This document shows positions 1 to 6,967 of a DNA stretch of 10,359 nt, piece by piece. The notes beneath the pieces are model-generated. The model did no database searches and had not been told where the DNA came from. It saw nothing but the letters and a program-made list of their open reading frames with translations. Numbering within the stretch: position 1 is the first letter of the stretch; every line of letters starts with the position of its first letter. The DNA comes from Alkalimonas sp. GTDB lineage: Bacteria; Pseudomonadota; Gammaproteobacteria; Enterobacterales; Alteromonadaceae. The translations under genes were made by a program, and so were the position numbers. The stretch covers positions 1 to 10,359 of the forward strand of contig SKGJ01000427.1 in NCBI GenBank assembly GCA_007117525.1. Reading direction: 5' to 3'.

Positions 1-83
1 ATTATCAAACAATGCTAACGAATACAGCGCATGCTGTGATTTTGTTTGGTGGTTGTTTTAAGCAAATTGGTTATGAGGGCTTT

Positions 84-866
84 ATGCGCGGTACCATCAC
101 TGAAACGGTGACTCAGGTTCATCATTGGAATGACACGCTTTTTAGCATTAAAACCACACGGCGTCCTAGCTTCACCTTTGAAAACGGTCAGTTCGTGATG
201 ATTGGCATCGAAGTGGACAGCAAACCATTGCTGCGGGCGTACAGCATTGCCAGCGCGAACTACGAAGATGAGCTGGAGTTTTTCAGCATCAAGGTACCGG
301 ATGGCGCTTTGACCTCGCGCTTGCAACACATAGAAGTGGGTCAGCCGTTGCACATTTCAACCCGCCCAACGGGTACCCTGGTCGCAGGGCATCTGACACC
401 CGGCGAAAATCTGTACCTGTTGGCGACCGGAACCGGCTTGGCACCATTTATGAGCATCATTAAGGACCCAGCCATTTACGAACAATTCAATAAGGTGATT
501 CTGGTGCACGGCACGCGGACAGTGTCAGAGCTTGCGTACCAGGATGTCATTTGCAATGAACTGCCTAACAATGAGTTTTTTGGGGATTGGGTACGGGAGA
601 AATTAGTCTACCACCCTACAGTGACGCGTGAACCCTATCGTCATGCCTTGCATCAGCAGCGTATCACTCGCTTACTGGAATCGGATGTCTTCACCGAGCA
701 CCTTGGCATGCCGCCATTAAGCCCGGATCGGGATCGGTTTATGCTCTGCGGCAATCAAGCCATGCTGGATGACACCATGGCCATTCTAAATGCCCGAGGC
801 TTCAGTAAAGCCAACTCACGTCAGCGCGGTGACTACGTCATCGAGCAGGCTTTTTTGGAAAAATAG
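84..866 (+). CDS. fpr: Ferredoxin--NADP+ reductase (bacterial Fpr, subclass A type)
   Basis: This 260-residue flavoprotein should move electrons between NADPH and ferredoxin/flavodoxin in the cytosol. The FAD-binding beta-barrel comes first, with the R-x-Y-S signature RAYSIAS at residues 51-57. The NADP-binding domain follows, with GTGLAPF at 116-122 and LCGNQAMLDD at 221-230. The C-terminus AFLEK resembles the Azotobacter/Pseudomonas-type enzymes, which end in a short extension after the aromatic residue. Length matches the family (about 258-260). I chose the ATG at 84 because GAGG at 75-78 gives a ribosome site 5 bases upstream and the family begins near this Met. The frame is open to an ATG at 12, but the extra 24 residues do not look like Fpr. 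folE follows after 24 bp, so the two may be cotranscribed. In relatives Fpr is often part of oxidative-stress defence; no regulator site is visible here. Confidence 0.93.
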   Translation: MRGTITETVTQVHHWNDTLFSIKTTRRPSFTFENGQFVMIGIEVDSKPLLRAYSIASANYEDELEFFSIKVPDGALTSRLQHIEVGQPLHISTRPTGTLVAGHLTPGENLYLLATGTGLAPFMSIIKDPAIYEQFNKVILVHGTRTVSELAYQDVICNELPNNEFFGDWVREKLVYHPTVTREPYRHALHQQRITRLLESDVFTEHLGMPPLSPDRDRFMLCGNQAMLDDTMAILNARGFSKANSRQRGDYVIEQAFLEK

Positions 867-890
867 ACCATTTTTTGCAGGAATAATGTT

Positions 891-1526
891 ATGAGTGAAG
901 CCGCAGCAACCGTTCAGCAAGCGCTGATGCAGCTTGGCCTTGAGACGCCAATGATTGAAAATGGGCTTAGTCCGGAAGAAAAGTACCAGCAGATTACCCG
1001 GTTGATGACTGAGGTCATGACCACTCTTGGGCTCGATCTAACCGATGACAGCTTGCAGGAAACACCGCATCGCATCGCGAAAATGTTTGTGCACGAACTA
1101 TTTGCTGGCCTCAATTACAGCAATTTCCCAAAAATTGCATTGATTGACAACAAAATGGGCAGCAGCGAAATGGTGAAAGTTCGCGGCATTGCGGTGAACA
1201 GTACCTGCGAGCACCACTTTGTTACCATTGATGGCGTCGCAAAAGTCGCCTACATTCCGGCTAAGCGCATCATTGGCTTATCCAAGCTAAATCGGGTAGT
1301 ACGTTTTTTTGCCCAGCGACCACAGGTGCAAGAGCGTTTAACGCAACAGGTTTTGGTGGCACTGCAAAGCTTGCTCGATACCGACAATGTCGCGGTGCAC
1401 ATCTGTGCAACTCATTATTGTGTCAAAGCCCGGGGCGTGATGGATGCGCAGTCAGCGACTGAAACCACTGCACTTGGCGGCCTCTTTAAAACCAATCCGG
1501 CCATTCGGGCTGAATTTATACAATAA
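891..1526 (+). CDS. folE: GTP cyclohydrolase I (type IA, zinc dependent)
   Basis: It converts GTP to 7,8-dihydroneopterin triphosphate, the first step of tetrahydrofolate synthesis, as a toroidal homodecamer in the cytosol. The 211-residue protein is collinear with E. coli FolE with an offset of about 4 residues. The zinc ligands are visible as Cys106 and His109 (in STCEHHF, 104-110) and Cys177 (in THYCVKARG, 174-182). His108 and His175 match catalytic histidines. The block [20 protein letters not shown] (128-147) and the C-terminal LGGLFK are family hallmarks. The ATG at 891 has AGGA at 879-882, 8 bases upstream. It lies 24 bp behind fpr, with no terminator between. Nothing appears broken, and the active-site residues are complete, so I expect a working enzyme. 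Confidence 0.97.
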   Translation: MSEAAATVQQALMQLGLETPMIENGLSPEEKYQQITRLMTEVMTTLGLDLTDDSLQETPHRIAKMFVHELFAGLNYSNFPKIALIDNKMGSSEMVKVRGIAVNSTCEHHFVTIDGVAKVAYIPAKRIIGLSKLNRVVRFFAQRPQVQERLTQQVLVALQSLLDTDNVAVHICATHYCVKARGVMDAQSATETTALGGLFKTNPAIRAEFIQ

Positions 1527-1577
1527 AGTTTTGGCCTGAGTGCCCAGAAGTAGCTAAACCCAGGATTCACAACGTTC

Positions 1578-1615
1578 AGATACACCATGCAAGCTATCAA
1601 GTGCATGGTGTATCT
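1578..1615. repeat. Perfect 14-bp inverted repeat (hairpin) downstream of folE
   Basis: The arms AGATACACCATGCA (1578-1591) and TGCATGGTGTATCT (1602-1615) are perfectly complementary around a 10-base loop. The hairpin lies 51 bases past the folE stop. No run of T follows on either strand, so it is not a standard intrinsic terminator. It may protect the 3' end of the fpr-folE mRNA or aid Rho-type termination. The inner arm CACCATGC/GCATGGTG occurs again in the hairpin at 6429-6461. The rest of 1527-1690 shows no credible gene. Confidence 0.7.
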
Positions 1616-1695
1616 CAGCAAACCCCACCCCATTACAGCAGAGCTTTTGATCGTTCAAGCCTTGCATTTCTGATAACTGAATTCGTTCCTGGCTA

Positions 1696-1752
1696 TTTAC
1701 TGTACCAACCAGACGGTTTATTATTGGTGTTACTGTACCAACCAGACGGTTT
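1696..1752 (+). promoter_or_regulatory. Promoter with twin 23-bp operator repeats for the TetR-RND operon
   Basis: A perfect 23-bp direct repeat occupies 1697-1719 and 1730-1752, a 33-bp period (about three helical turns). Each copy holds TGTACCAACCAGACGG with AACC-N4-GGTT arms, a size and partial symmetry fitting a TetR-family site. A promoter can be read through it: TTTACT (1696-1701), 17-bp spacer, TATTAT (1719-1724). Copy 1 then covers the -35/spacer and copy 2 covers the start of transcription, the geometry expected for autorepression. The repeats are seen directly; the promoter and the binding protein are inference. Confidence 0.7.
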
Positions 1753-1766
1753 TTTGAGGGCGGGTA

Positions 1767-2309
1767 ATGAACAAAAGAGCCAAAGTAACCAAAGCGCAGA
1801 TCATTGAAGCGGCGCTAAGCGTGGCGGCCGAGAAGGGCGCGGGCAAGGTCACGCTGGATGAAGTGGCCAAAGTCAGTGGCTTTAGCAAAGGCGGCTTGTT
1901 GTACCATTTCCCCAGCAAAGAAGCGCTGATCAGTGCCATGGTGCAACAGTTGGTGGATGACACCGAAGCTGGCCGGCAGCAACTGCTGGCGCAGGGTGAC
2001 AATGCACTGACCGCCATGATCAAGGCCCATGCCCGCTTATCCGAGCAGGTGCAGGGCAATACCGCCATGGCCATTCTGGCGGCAGCGGCCGAGCAACCTG
2101 GCTTGCTGAGCCCGGTGCAACACGCCTGTCAGGTGTTGGTGCAAGATATCAATGCCGACAGTGGCGATAACCCGGAAGCGGTGTTGCTGATGCTGGCCTG
2201 CGATGCGCTCTGGTTTCAGGACATGCTGTCCATTTCTCCCTTTACTGCCCAGCAAAAAGAGCAGTTGCTGCAGTACATGCAGCGCCGCGCTAAGGAGCTG
2301 ATGCCATGA
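1767..2309 (+). CDS. TetR/AcrR-family transcriptional repressor of the adjacent RND pump
   Basis: This is a 180-residue regulator. The N-terminus holds a TetR-type helix-turn-helix at about residues 9-55: AQIIEAALSVAAEKG, then VTLDEVAKVSGFSKGGLLYHF (about 28-48) followed by SKEAL. The remaining helical domain (about 60-180) is the variable ligand-binding and dimer part and gives no ligand. The ATG at 1767 is supported by GAGGG at 1756-1760. The gene is first in an operon with an efflux adaptor and pump, and its stop TGA overlaps the adaptor start as ATGA, indicating translational coupling. The twin repeats just upstream are its likely operator, so it should repress its own operon and be released by a pump substrate. 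Family assignment is firm; target and inducer are inferred. Confidence 0.93.
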   Translation: MNKRAKVTKAQIIEAALSVAAEKGAGKVTLDEVAKVSGFSKGGLLYHFPSKEALISAMVQQLVDDTEAGRQQLLAQGDNALTAMIKAHARLSEQVQGNTAMAILAAAAEQPGLLSPVQHACQVLVQDINADSGDNPEAVLLMLACDALWFQDMLSISPFTAQQKEQLLQYMQRRAKELMP

Positions 2310-3370
2310 AAGCTTTCTTCGTAAAAACAACAGGTACTTTGACCTTGTTGCTAGTACTGTCACTTGGGCTGACAGGCTGCTCAAAAGCTCCGGATGATAC
2401 AGACCAGCAGGCGCCAGTGACCGTAAGGCTGGTGACCGTCAATGGCGATACCCAGCACAGCAGCCGCAGTTTTGTCGGCCGGGTCGATGCGGTCAGCACC
2501 GTTGATCTGGCATTTCAGGTCGGGGGCCGGGTGACGGAATTGGCGGTGCAGCAAGGTCAGGTAGTGCCGGCCGGTGAGCTGTTGGCGGCGCTGGATCCTG
2601 CCGATTACCAGCTGGCGTTGCAACAGGCCAGGGTGCAGCTGGAGCAGGCAAAGCGCGATCTGGAAAGAGCCAGGCCGCTGCGCGAGCAGGGCATTTTAAC
2701 GCCGTCCGATTTTGAGCAACTGCAAACCAGTTACGATCTGGCCAAAGTAGCGCTGGATAATGCCCGGCGCAATGTCGAGCACGCCCGGTTGGAAGCCCCC
2801 TTTGATGCGCTGATCACCCGCCGGTTGATTGAGCGCTATTCCACGGTGGCGGCAGGGACGCCGGTGCTGCGGGTGCAGAACATCAGTGAGCTAAGGGTGC
2901 ATATCAATGTGCCGGAGCAGTTGATGCGCCTGGTGAACGACAGCGCTGATTACCGGGTTTCGTTGCGCCTGCCAGGTTTGGATGACGGGGTGGTGCTGCA
3001 GTACCGCGAGCATGCTACTGAGGCCGATGCCATCACCCAGACTTATCGGGTTTCCTTCGCTTTGCAACCGGTGGCCGGGGTGAATCTGTTGCCGGGGATG
3101 ACAGTGAATGTGGTGACCGAGCGTAGCTTGCAGCAAAGCAATTTATCGGTGCCTTTGTCGGCGATTGATACTGGTACGCCGGAGCAGTTTTATGTCTGGC
3201 GTTACCTTGGTGACAGCCAGACAGTAGAGCGGGTTCAGGTGGAGCTTGGCCAAATTCATGGCCAGCAAGTTGATATCCTCAGCGGCGTGCAGCATGGCGA
3301 TCAACTGGTATCGGCTGGTCACGTGCATTTGCAGCAGGGGCAACGGGTGCGCCCCTTTCAGGCGTACTGA
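2306..3370 (+). CDS. RND efflux periplasmic adaptor (membrane fusion) lipoprotein
   Basis: The 354-residue adaptor should link the inner-membrane pump encoded next to an outer-membrane TolC-like channel. Residues 1-25 form a lipoprotein signal peptide with lipobox LTGC and acylated Cys25. Next come the first half-lipoyl block (about 67-98, FQVGGRV then GQVVPAGELLAALDP), an alpha-hairpin (about 100-160), the second half-lipoyl block (about 160-193, LEAPFDALITRR), a beta-barrel (about 195-275) ending in LLPGMTVNVV, and a membrane-proximal domain to the end. The order and length match AcrA/MexA proteins. The start overlaps the TetR stop by ATGA, and AAGGAG at 2292-2297 serves as its ribosome site. 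After the acylated Cys come Ser and Lys rather than the Asp of AcrA. Drug specificity cannot be read from sequence, so no gene symbol is given. Confidence 0.93.
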   Translation: MKAFFVKTTGTLTLLLVLSLGLTGCSKAPDDTDQQAPVTVRLVTVNGDTQHSSRSFVGRVDAVSTVDLAFQVGGRVTELAVQQGQVVPAGELLAALDPADYQLALQQARVQLEQAKRDLERARPLREQGILTPSDFEQLQTSYDLAKVALDNARRNVEHARLEAPFDALITRRLIERYSTVAAGTPVLRVQNISELRVHINVPEQLMRLVNDSADYRVSLRLPGLDDGVVLQYREHATEADAITQTYRVSFALQPVAGVNLLPGMTVNVVTERSLQQSNLSVPLSAIDTGTPEQFYVWRYLGDSQTVERVQVELGQIHGQQVDILSGVQHGDQLVSAGHVHLQQGQRVRPFQAY

Positions 3371-3383
3371 GCGGGGATAACGG

Positions 3384-6300
3384 ATGAACATTGCCAGTTA
3401 CGCCATTGACAAGCAAATCAACACCTGGTTGTTGGTGTTGCTGTGTTTTCTGGGCGGCCTGTGGGCCCTTGCTACCATTGGCCGGTTGGAAGATCCGGCC
3501 TTTACCTTAAAAGAAGCCATTGTGATGACGCCGTACCCGGGGGCGACCGCCGAGGAAGTCGAGCGCGAAGTGACGGAAAAAATGGAGTCGGCCATTCAGC
3601 AGCTGTCGCAGTTAAAGCGTATCAGCTCGAAATCCATGCCGGGCATGTCGGAGATTAGGGTCGAAATCCAGGACAAATACGATGGCAGCCAGATGCCACA
3701 GATCTGGGATGAGCTCAGGCGCAAAGTCACTGATATTAAGCCAGAGTTACCCGGGGGTGTGCTGACTCCGATGGTCAATGATGATTTTGGCGATGTGTTT
3801 GGCATTTTCTATGCGGTAACCGCTGAAGGCTTCAGCGATCGGGAGGTCCGCGAGCTGGCGAGCTTTTTACGGCGCGAAATGCTAACGGTACCAGGGGTCG
3901 CTAAGGTGCAAACTGCCGGTGAGCCGCAAGAAGCCATTTACGTTGAAATCCCGCACGAGCGCCTGCTAGGGCTGGGCTTACCGCCAGGGGTGATTGTCGA
4001 TACGCTGCAATCAGAAAATGCGGTGGCCTCCGCCGGCTCGGTGCTGGTTGGCGATAAGCGGGTGCGGCTGGTCAGCAAGCCTGGGCTTGATTCTGTGGCT
4101 GCCATTGAAAACGTCCGTATTGGCAACCCGGGCTCGACCGAGCAGCTCAGTATCTACGATGTGGCCGAGGTGCGGCGCGATGCGGTGGAAACGCCGAGCG
4201 AACTCATTCGCTTTAACGGCAAACCGGCCTTTACCCTGGCGGTGGCCGGTTTAAGCGATGCCAATATTGTCGATGTCGGTAAAGCCGTTGATCAGCATCT
4301 TGAGCTGTTGCAGGCGCAAATTCCGCTTGGGGTGACGCTGCAGCCGATTTACCAGCAGCATCTGGTGGTGGAAAAAGCCATCAACGATTTTATCGTCAAT
4401 CTGGCGCTGTCGCTGCTGATTGTGATTGGCGTGCTCTGCCTGGCCATGGGCTGGCGGGTTGGGTTGGTGGTGGGAGCAACCTTGCTGCTGACGGTGCTTG
4501 GTACGGTATTTTTTATGCGGCTCTGGCACATTGAGATGGAGCGGATTTCGCTGGGAGCGCTGATCATCGCCATGGGCATGCTGGTTGATAATGCCATTGT
4601 GGTGGCCGAAACCATGTTGATCAATAGGCAGCGAGGCTTGAGCTCGCGCCAGGCCGCCCGGGAAGCGGCCGGCCGCACGCAAATCCCGTTGCTGGGTGCT
4701 ACCGTCATTGGCATTATGGCCTTTGCTGGCATTGGTTTGTCGCCAGATGCTACCGGTGAGTTTTTGTTTTCGTTGTTTGCGGTGATTGGCATTTCGTTGC
4801 TGCTGAGCTGGGTGTTGGCCGTCACTGTGACGCCGCTGTTTGGCCATTACCTGTTTAAGCCGGCCAGCGGGGTTTCGGCCGATCCTTATGCCGGTCGTTT
4901 TTATCGCCACTACGCTGCTTTGCTGCAGCGGGCGCTGCGTCATCGCTGGCTGACGCTGGGCGGACTGGTGCTACTCACCCTGATTAGTGTGCTTGGTTTT
5001 GGCAAGGTGCAGCAGGTGTTTTTTCCGGCCTCGAACACGCCGATTTTCTACGTCAATTACTACCTGCCACAAGGCTCGGATATCCAGGCCACATCGCGGG
5101 ATATTGGCCACCTGGAAGATTTTTTACTGCAGCAACCCGAGGTCGAGTCTGTCAGCAGTTTTGTCGGTGCTGGTGCCAGCCGTTTCATGTTGACCTATGC
5201 TCCTGAGTTGCCCAATCCGGCCTATGGCCAGCTGATTGTGCGCACTGGGCATCGTGATGAAATTCCACCCTTGATGCAGCGGCTGCGCGAGCAAATGCCG
5301 CCCGAGTTGCCGCAAGGCACCATCTATTTGCAGCAACTGATGTTTGGTCCGGGCGCTGGTGCCAAGTTGCAGGTGCGACTATCCGGTGCCGATGAAGCCG
5401 AGCTGCGCCGCTATGCCCAACAGGTGGAAGGCATCATGCGGGCCAGTGGCGTGATTACCGATATCCGGCAAAACTGGCGGCAGCGTGAACTGGTGATTGT
5501 ACCTGATTTCAATGAAGAGCGGGCCAGGGTAGCCGGGGTGAACCGCACTGATTTAGCGCAAACGCTGGAACTTGCCACTACCGGGGTGCGAAGCGGGGTC
5601 TACCGTGAAGCCGATCGGCAAATTCCGATTGTGGTGAGGCCACCGGCGCATGAGCGGCTGAGTGTCGATAACCTGCAGGATCGGATGATTTGGAGTTCGG
5701 TCGACAACAGTTACATTCCCATTACCCAGGTGATTGATGGCCTGCACACCCGCAGCGAAGAAGCCCGTATTCATCGCCGCGACCGGGTTCGCACCTTGAC
5801 GGTGGAAGCCGAGCCTGTGCTTGGCGTTACCGCCGATCAGGCGCTACGTCAGATCAAAGATCAGCTCGAGCAATTACCGCTGCCGACCGGCTACCGGTTA
5901 ACCTTAGGCGGTGAATACGAAGACTCGGCCGAAGCCCAGCAATCGCTGGCCAATCAGTTGCCGCTGAGCTTTTTGGTGATGCTGGTGATTAGCATTTTGT
6001 TGTTTGGCTCGTTCAAGCAGCCACTGGTGATTTGGCTGATTGTGCCGATGGCGATTTGCGGGGTGACGACGGCACTGCTGTTGTCCGGCCTGCCGTTTGG
6101 CTTTACGTCCTTGCTGGGCTTTTTAAGCTTATCGGGCATGCTGATGAAAAATGCCATTGTGCTGGTGGATGAAATCGATCTGCAACTGCAGCAGTTGCCA
6201 GATAAAATAGAAGCCATTGTCCAGGCCAGCATCAGCCGGATCCGTCCGGTGATCCTGGCGGCGCTCACCACCATTTTGGGCATGCTGCCACTGCTGTGGG

Positions 6301-6428
6301 ATGCGTTTTTTAACAGCATGGCGGTGACCATTATGGGCGGCCTGGCCTTTGCTACCGTGCTGACGCTGGTGGCCGTGCCTGTTCTGTATGCGGTGGTGTT
6401 TAACATTCGAAGCGCAAAAAACAGTTAA
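3384..6428 (+). CDS. RND efflux transporter permease (AcrB/HAE-1-like superfamily)
   Basis: The 1014-residue inner-membrane pump should export substrates using the proton gradient as a trimer. It has the duplicated RND plan: TM1 (about 14-33), a large periplasmic loop, TM2-6 (about 335-490), TM7 (about 520-540), a second loop, and TM8-12 (about 858-1008). TM4 carries MLVDNAIVVAE (399-409), so the AcrB Asp407 position is Asp402, while Asp408 is replaced by Asn403. TM10 carries MKNAIVLVDE (921-930) with Lys922 at the AcrB Lys940 position and extra acids Asp929/Glu930. The gene begins 13 bp after the adaptor with GGGGA at 3373-3377. No channel gene follows, so a TolC-type protein must come from elsewhere. 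Sequence does not settle whether it exports drugs, detergents or metabolites. The gene is intact and full length for its family. Confidence 0.94.
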   Translation: MNIASYAIDKQINTWLLVLLCFLGGLWALATIGRLEDPAFTLKEAIVMTPYPGATAEEVEREVTEKMESAIQQLSQLKRISSKSMPGMSEIRVEIQDKYDGSQMPQIWDELRRKVTDIKPELPGGVLTPMVNDDFGDVFGIFYAVTAEGFSDREVRELASFLRREMLTVPGVAKVQTAGEPQEAIYVEIPHERLLGLGLPPGVIVDTLQSENAVASAGSVLVGDKRVRLVSKPGLDSVAAIENVRIGNPGSTEQLSIYDVAEVRRDAVETPSELIRFNGKPAFTLAVAGLSDANIVDVGKAVDQHLELLQAQIPLGVTLQPIYQQHLVVEKAINDFIVNLALSLLIVIGVLCLAMGWRVGLVVGATLLLTVLGTVFFMRLWHIEMERISLGALIIAMGMLVDNAIVVAETMLINRQRGLSSRQAAREAAGRTQIPLLGATVIGIMAFAGIGLSPDATGEFLFSLFAVIGISLLLSWVLAVTVTPLFGHYLFKPASGVSADPYAGRFYRHYAALLQRALRHRWLTLGGLVLLTLISVLGFGKVQQVFFPASNTPIFYVNYYLPQGSDIQATSRDIGHLEDFLLQQPEVESVSSFVGAGASRFMLTYAPELPNPAYGQLIVRTGHRDEIPPLMQRLREQMPPELPQGTIYLQQLMFGPGAGAKLQVRLSGADEAELRRYAQQVEGIMRASGVITDIRQNWRQRELVIVPDFNEERARVAGVNRTDLAQTLELATTGVRSGVYREADRQIPIVVRPPAHERLSVDNLQDRMIWSSVDNSYIPITQVIDGLHTRSEEARIHRRDRVRTLTVEAEPVLGVTADQALRQIKDQLEQLPLPTGYRLTLGGEYEDSAEAQQSLANQLPLSFLVMLVISILLFGSFKQPLVIWLIVPMAICGVTTALLLSGLPFGFTSLLGFLSLSGMLMKNAIVLVDEIDLQLQQLPDKIEAIVQASISRIRPVILAALTTILGMLPLLWDAFFNSMAVTIMGGLAFATVLTLVAVPVLYAVVFNIRSAKNS

Positions 6429-6461
6429 GCACCATGCTCCGGTTATTGCCGGGCATGGTGC
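6429..6461 (+). repeat. Hairpin immediately after the RND permease stop codon
   Basis: Arms GCACCATGC (6429-6437) and GCATGGTGC (6453-6461) pair perfectly. Inside, CCGG (6439-6442) pairs with CCGG (6449-6452) around the loop TTATTG, leaving one bulged T at 6438. It starts on the first base after the stop codon of the efflux operon. There is no T run behind it, so simple Rho-independent termination is doubtful; mRNA 3'-end stabilisation or assisted termination is more likely. Its outer arm matches that of the hairpin behind folE. Confidence 0.6.
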
Positions 6462-6475
6462 ACGTCTTAAATGAC

Positions 6476-6500
6476 TAGCCTGGCTGTGACGGCTAATTTT
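6476..6500 (+). terminator. Weak candidate intrinsic terminator
   Basis: TAGCC (6476-6480) can pair with GGCTA (6491-6495) and is followed by ATTTT. With only 5 bp of stem and a 10-base loop it is a poor terminator alone, but together with the stronger hairpin just upstream it could end the efflux transcript. Low certainty. Confidence 0.3.
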
Positions 6501-6538
6501 CATTAGTTCTGTCAAAATTGCAGATAGTGGCGGTTATC

Positions 6539-6559
6539 TTCTACGCTTCCATGTAGAAT
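6539..6559 (+). promoter_or_regulatory. Possible promoter/operator upstream of the DUF6172 gene
   Basis: A -10-like TAGAAT (6554-6559) followed by GC-rich GCGCG resembles promoters with a stringent-type discriminator. It overlaps the right arm of the palindrome TTCTAC-N8-GTAGAA (6539-6544 and 6553-6558). No convincing -35 lies 16-18 bases upstream. If real, the promoter would rely on an activator or extended contacts, and the palindrome could be an operator. This is suggestive only. Confidence 0.3.
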
Positions 6560-6615
6560 GCGCGTTTTCTAAGCGCGGTCAGCTTTTCTGAGTCGTGCAC
6601 ATGGGTAGGATAGGT

Positions 6616-6924
6616 ATGAAAAAGACATTCTCGTTAACGCACCCCAAGTTAAAACCCGCTCGTTGGGTCGATGCGATTAAGCATGAAATTAAAAAGTATC
6701 TGCAGCGGGAGCGGCGCAAAGCACTGCCAGCTGGCATGGACTATTGGACCTTTGATTGCCGTTTTGGCGCCACCGAAGACGTCGCCGTCAAAATTTTTCC
6801 CTCAGACATCAATCAACAGATCGATGCTGCGGTGGCGCAAGACTTACCGGGCTTTTATGTTGAAATTCTGGCCCGGGCCTGTCAGCACCAGCCGCGTGAT
6901 CATCACGACGACGCCAGTGACTAA
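6616..6924 (+). CDS. DUF6172-family small protein of unknown function
   Basis: The 102-residue protein starts MKKTFSLTHPKLKPAR and carries the family's basic helix KHEIKKYLQRERRK (about 22-35), then WTFDCRFG (44-51), PSDINQQID (62-70) and FYVEILA (80-86). I recognise this pattern as DUF6172, a short cytosolic family of gammaproteobacteria with no assigned role. I chose the ATG at 6616 because AGGA at 6607-6610 is 5 bases upstream and the family begins MKKTF; an in-frame ATG at 6601 and the GTG at 6595 are less likely. The tail (RDHHDDASD) is rich in His and Asp and looks disordered. The helicase gene follows after 43 bp, so they may share a transcript. The basic helix would allow nucleic-acid contact, but this is speculation. 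Confidence 0.85.
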   Translation: MKKTFSLTHPKLKPARWVDAIKHEIKKYLQRERRKALPAGMDYWTFDCRFGATEDVAVKIFPSDINQQIDAAVAQDLPGFYVEILARACQHQPRDHHDDASD

Positions 6925-6967
6925 TTTTGCCCCTGCTCAAGGGTAGCCATTCTGCAGAGGAACGCCT

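Noticed and set aside
24..48. Small hairpin ACAGC-GCAT-GCTGT followed by GATTTTGTTT as a terminator of an upstream gene
   Set aside because: Only 5 bp of stem and an interrupted T run; no upstream gene end is in the window to support it.
12..83. N-terminal extension of Fpr from the ATG at 12
   Set aside because: The extra 24 residues do not match Fpr proteins, which begin near the Met at 84, and that Met has its own ribosome site.
1601..1807. Open frame of 68 residues through the TetR promoter, with a repeated LLYQPDG
   Set aside because: The protein repeat is simply the 33-bp DNA repeat (11 codons) read in frame. It starts within the hairpin behind folE, has no ribosome site, and overlaps the regulator gene start.
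4251..4943. Long open frame (230 residues) on the minus strand inside the RND permease
   Set aside because: It is rich in Gln, His and Asn and lacks domain patterns, as expected for the antisense of a membrane-protein gene with strong codon bias; the + strand gene is clear.
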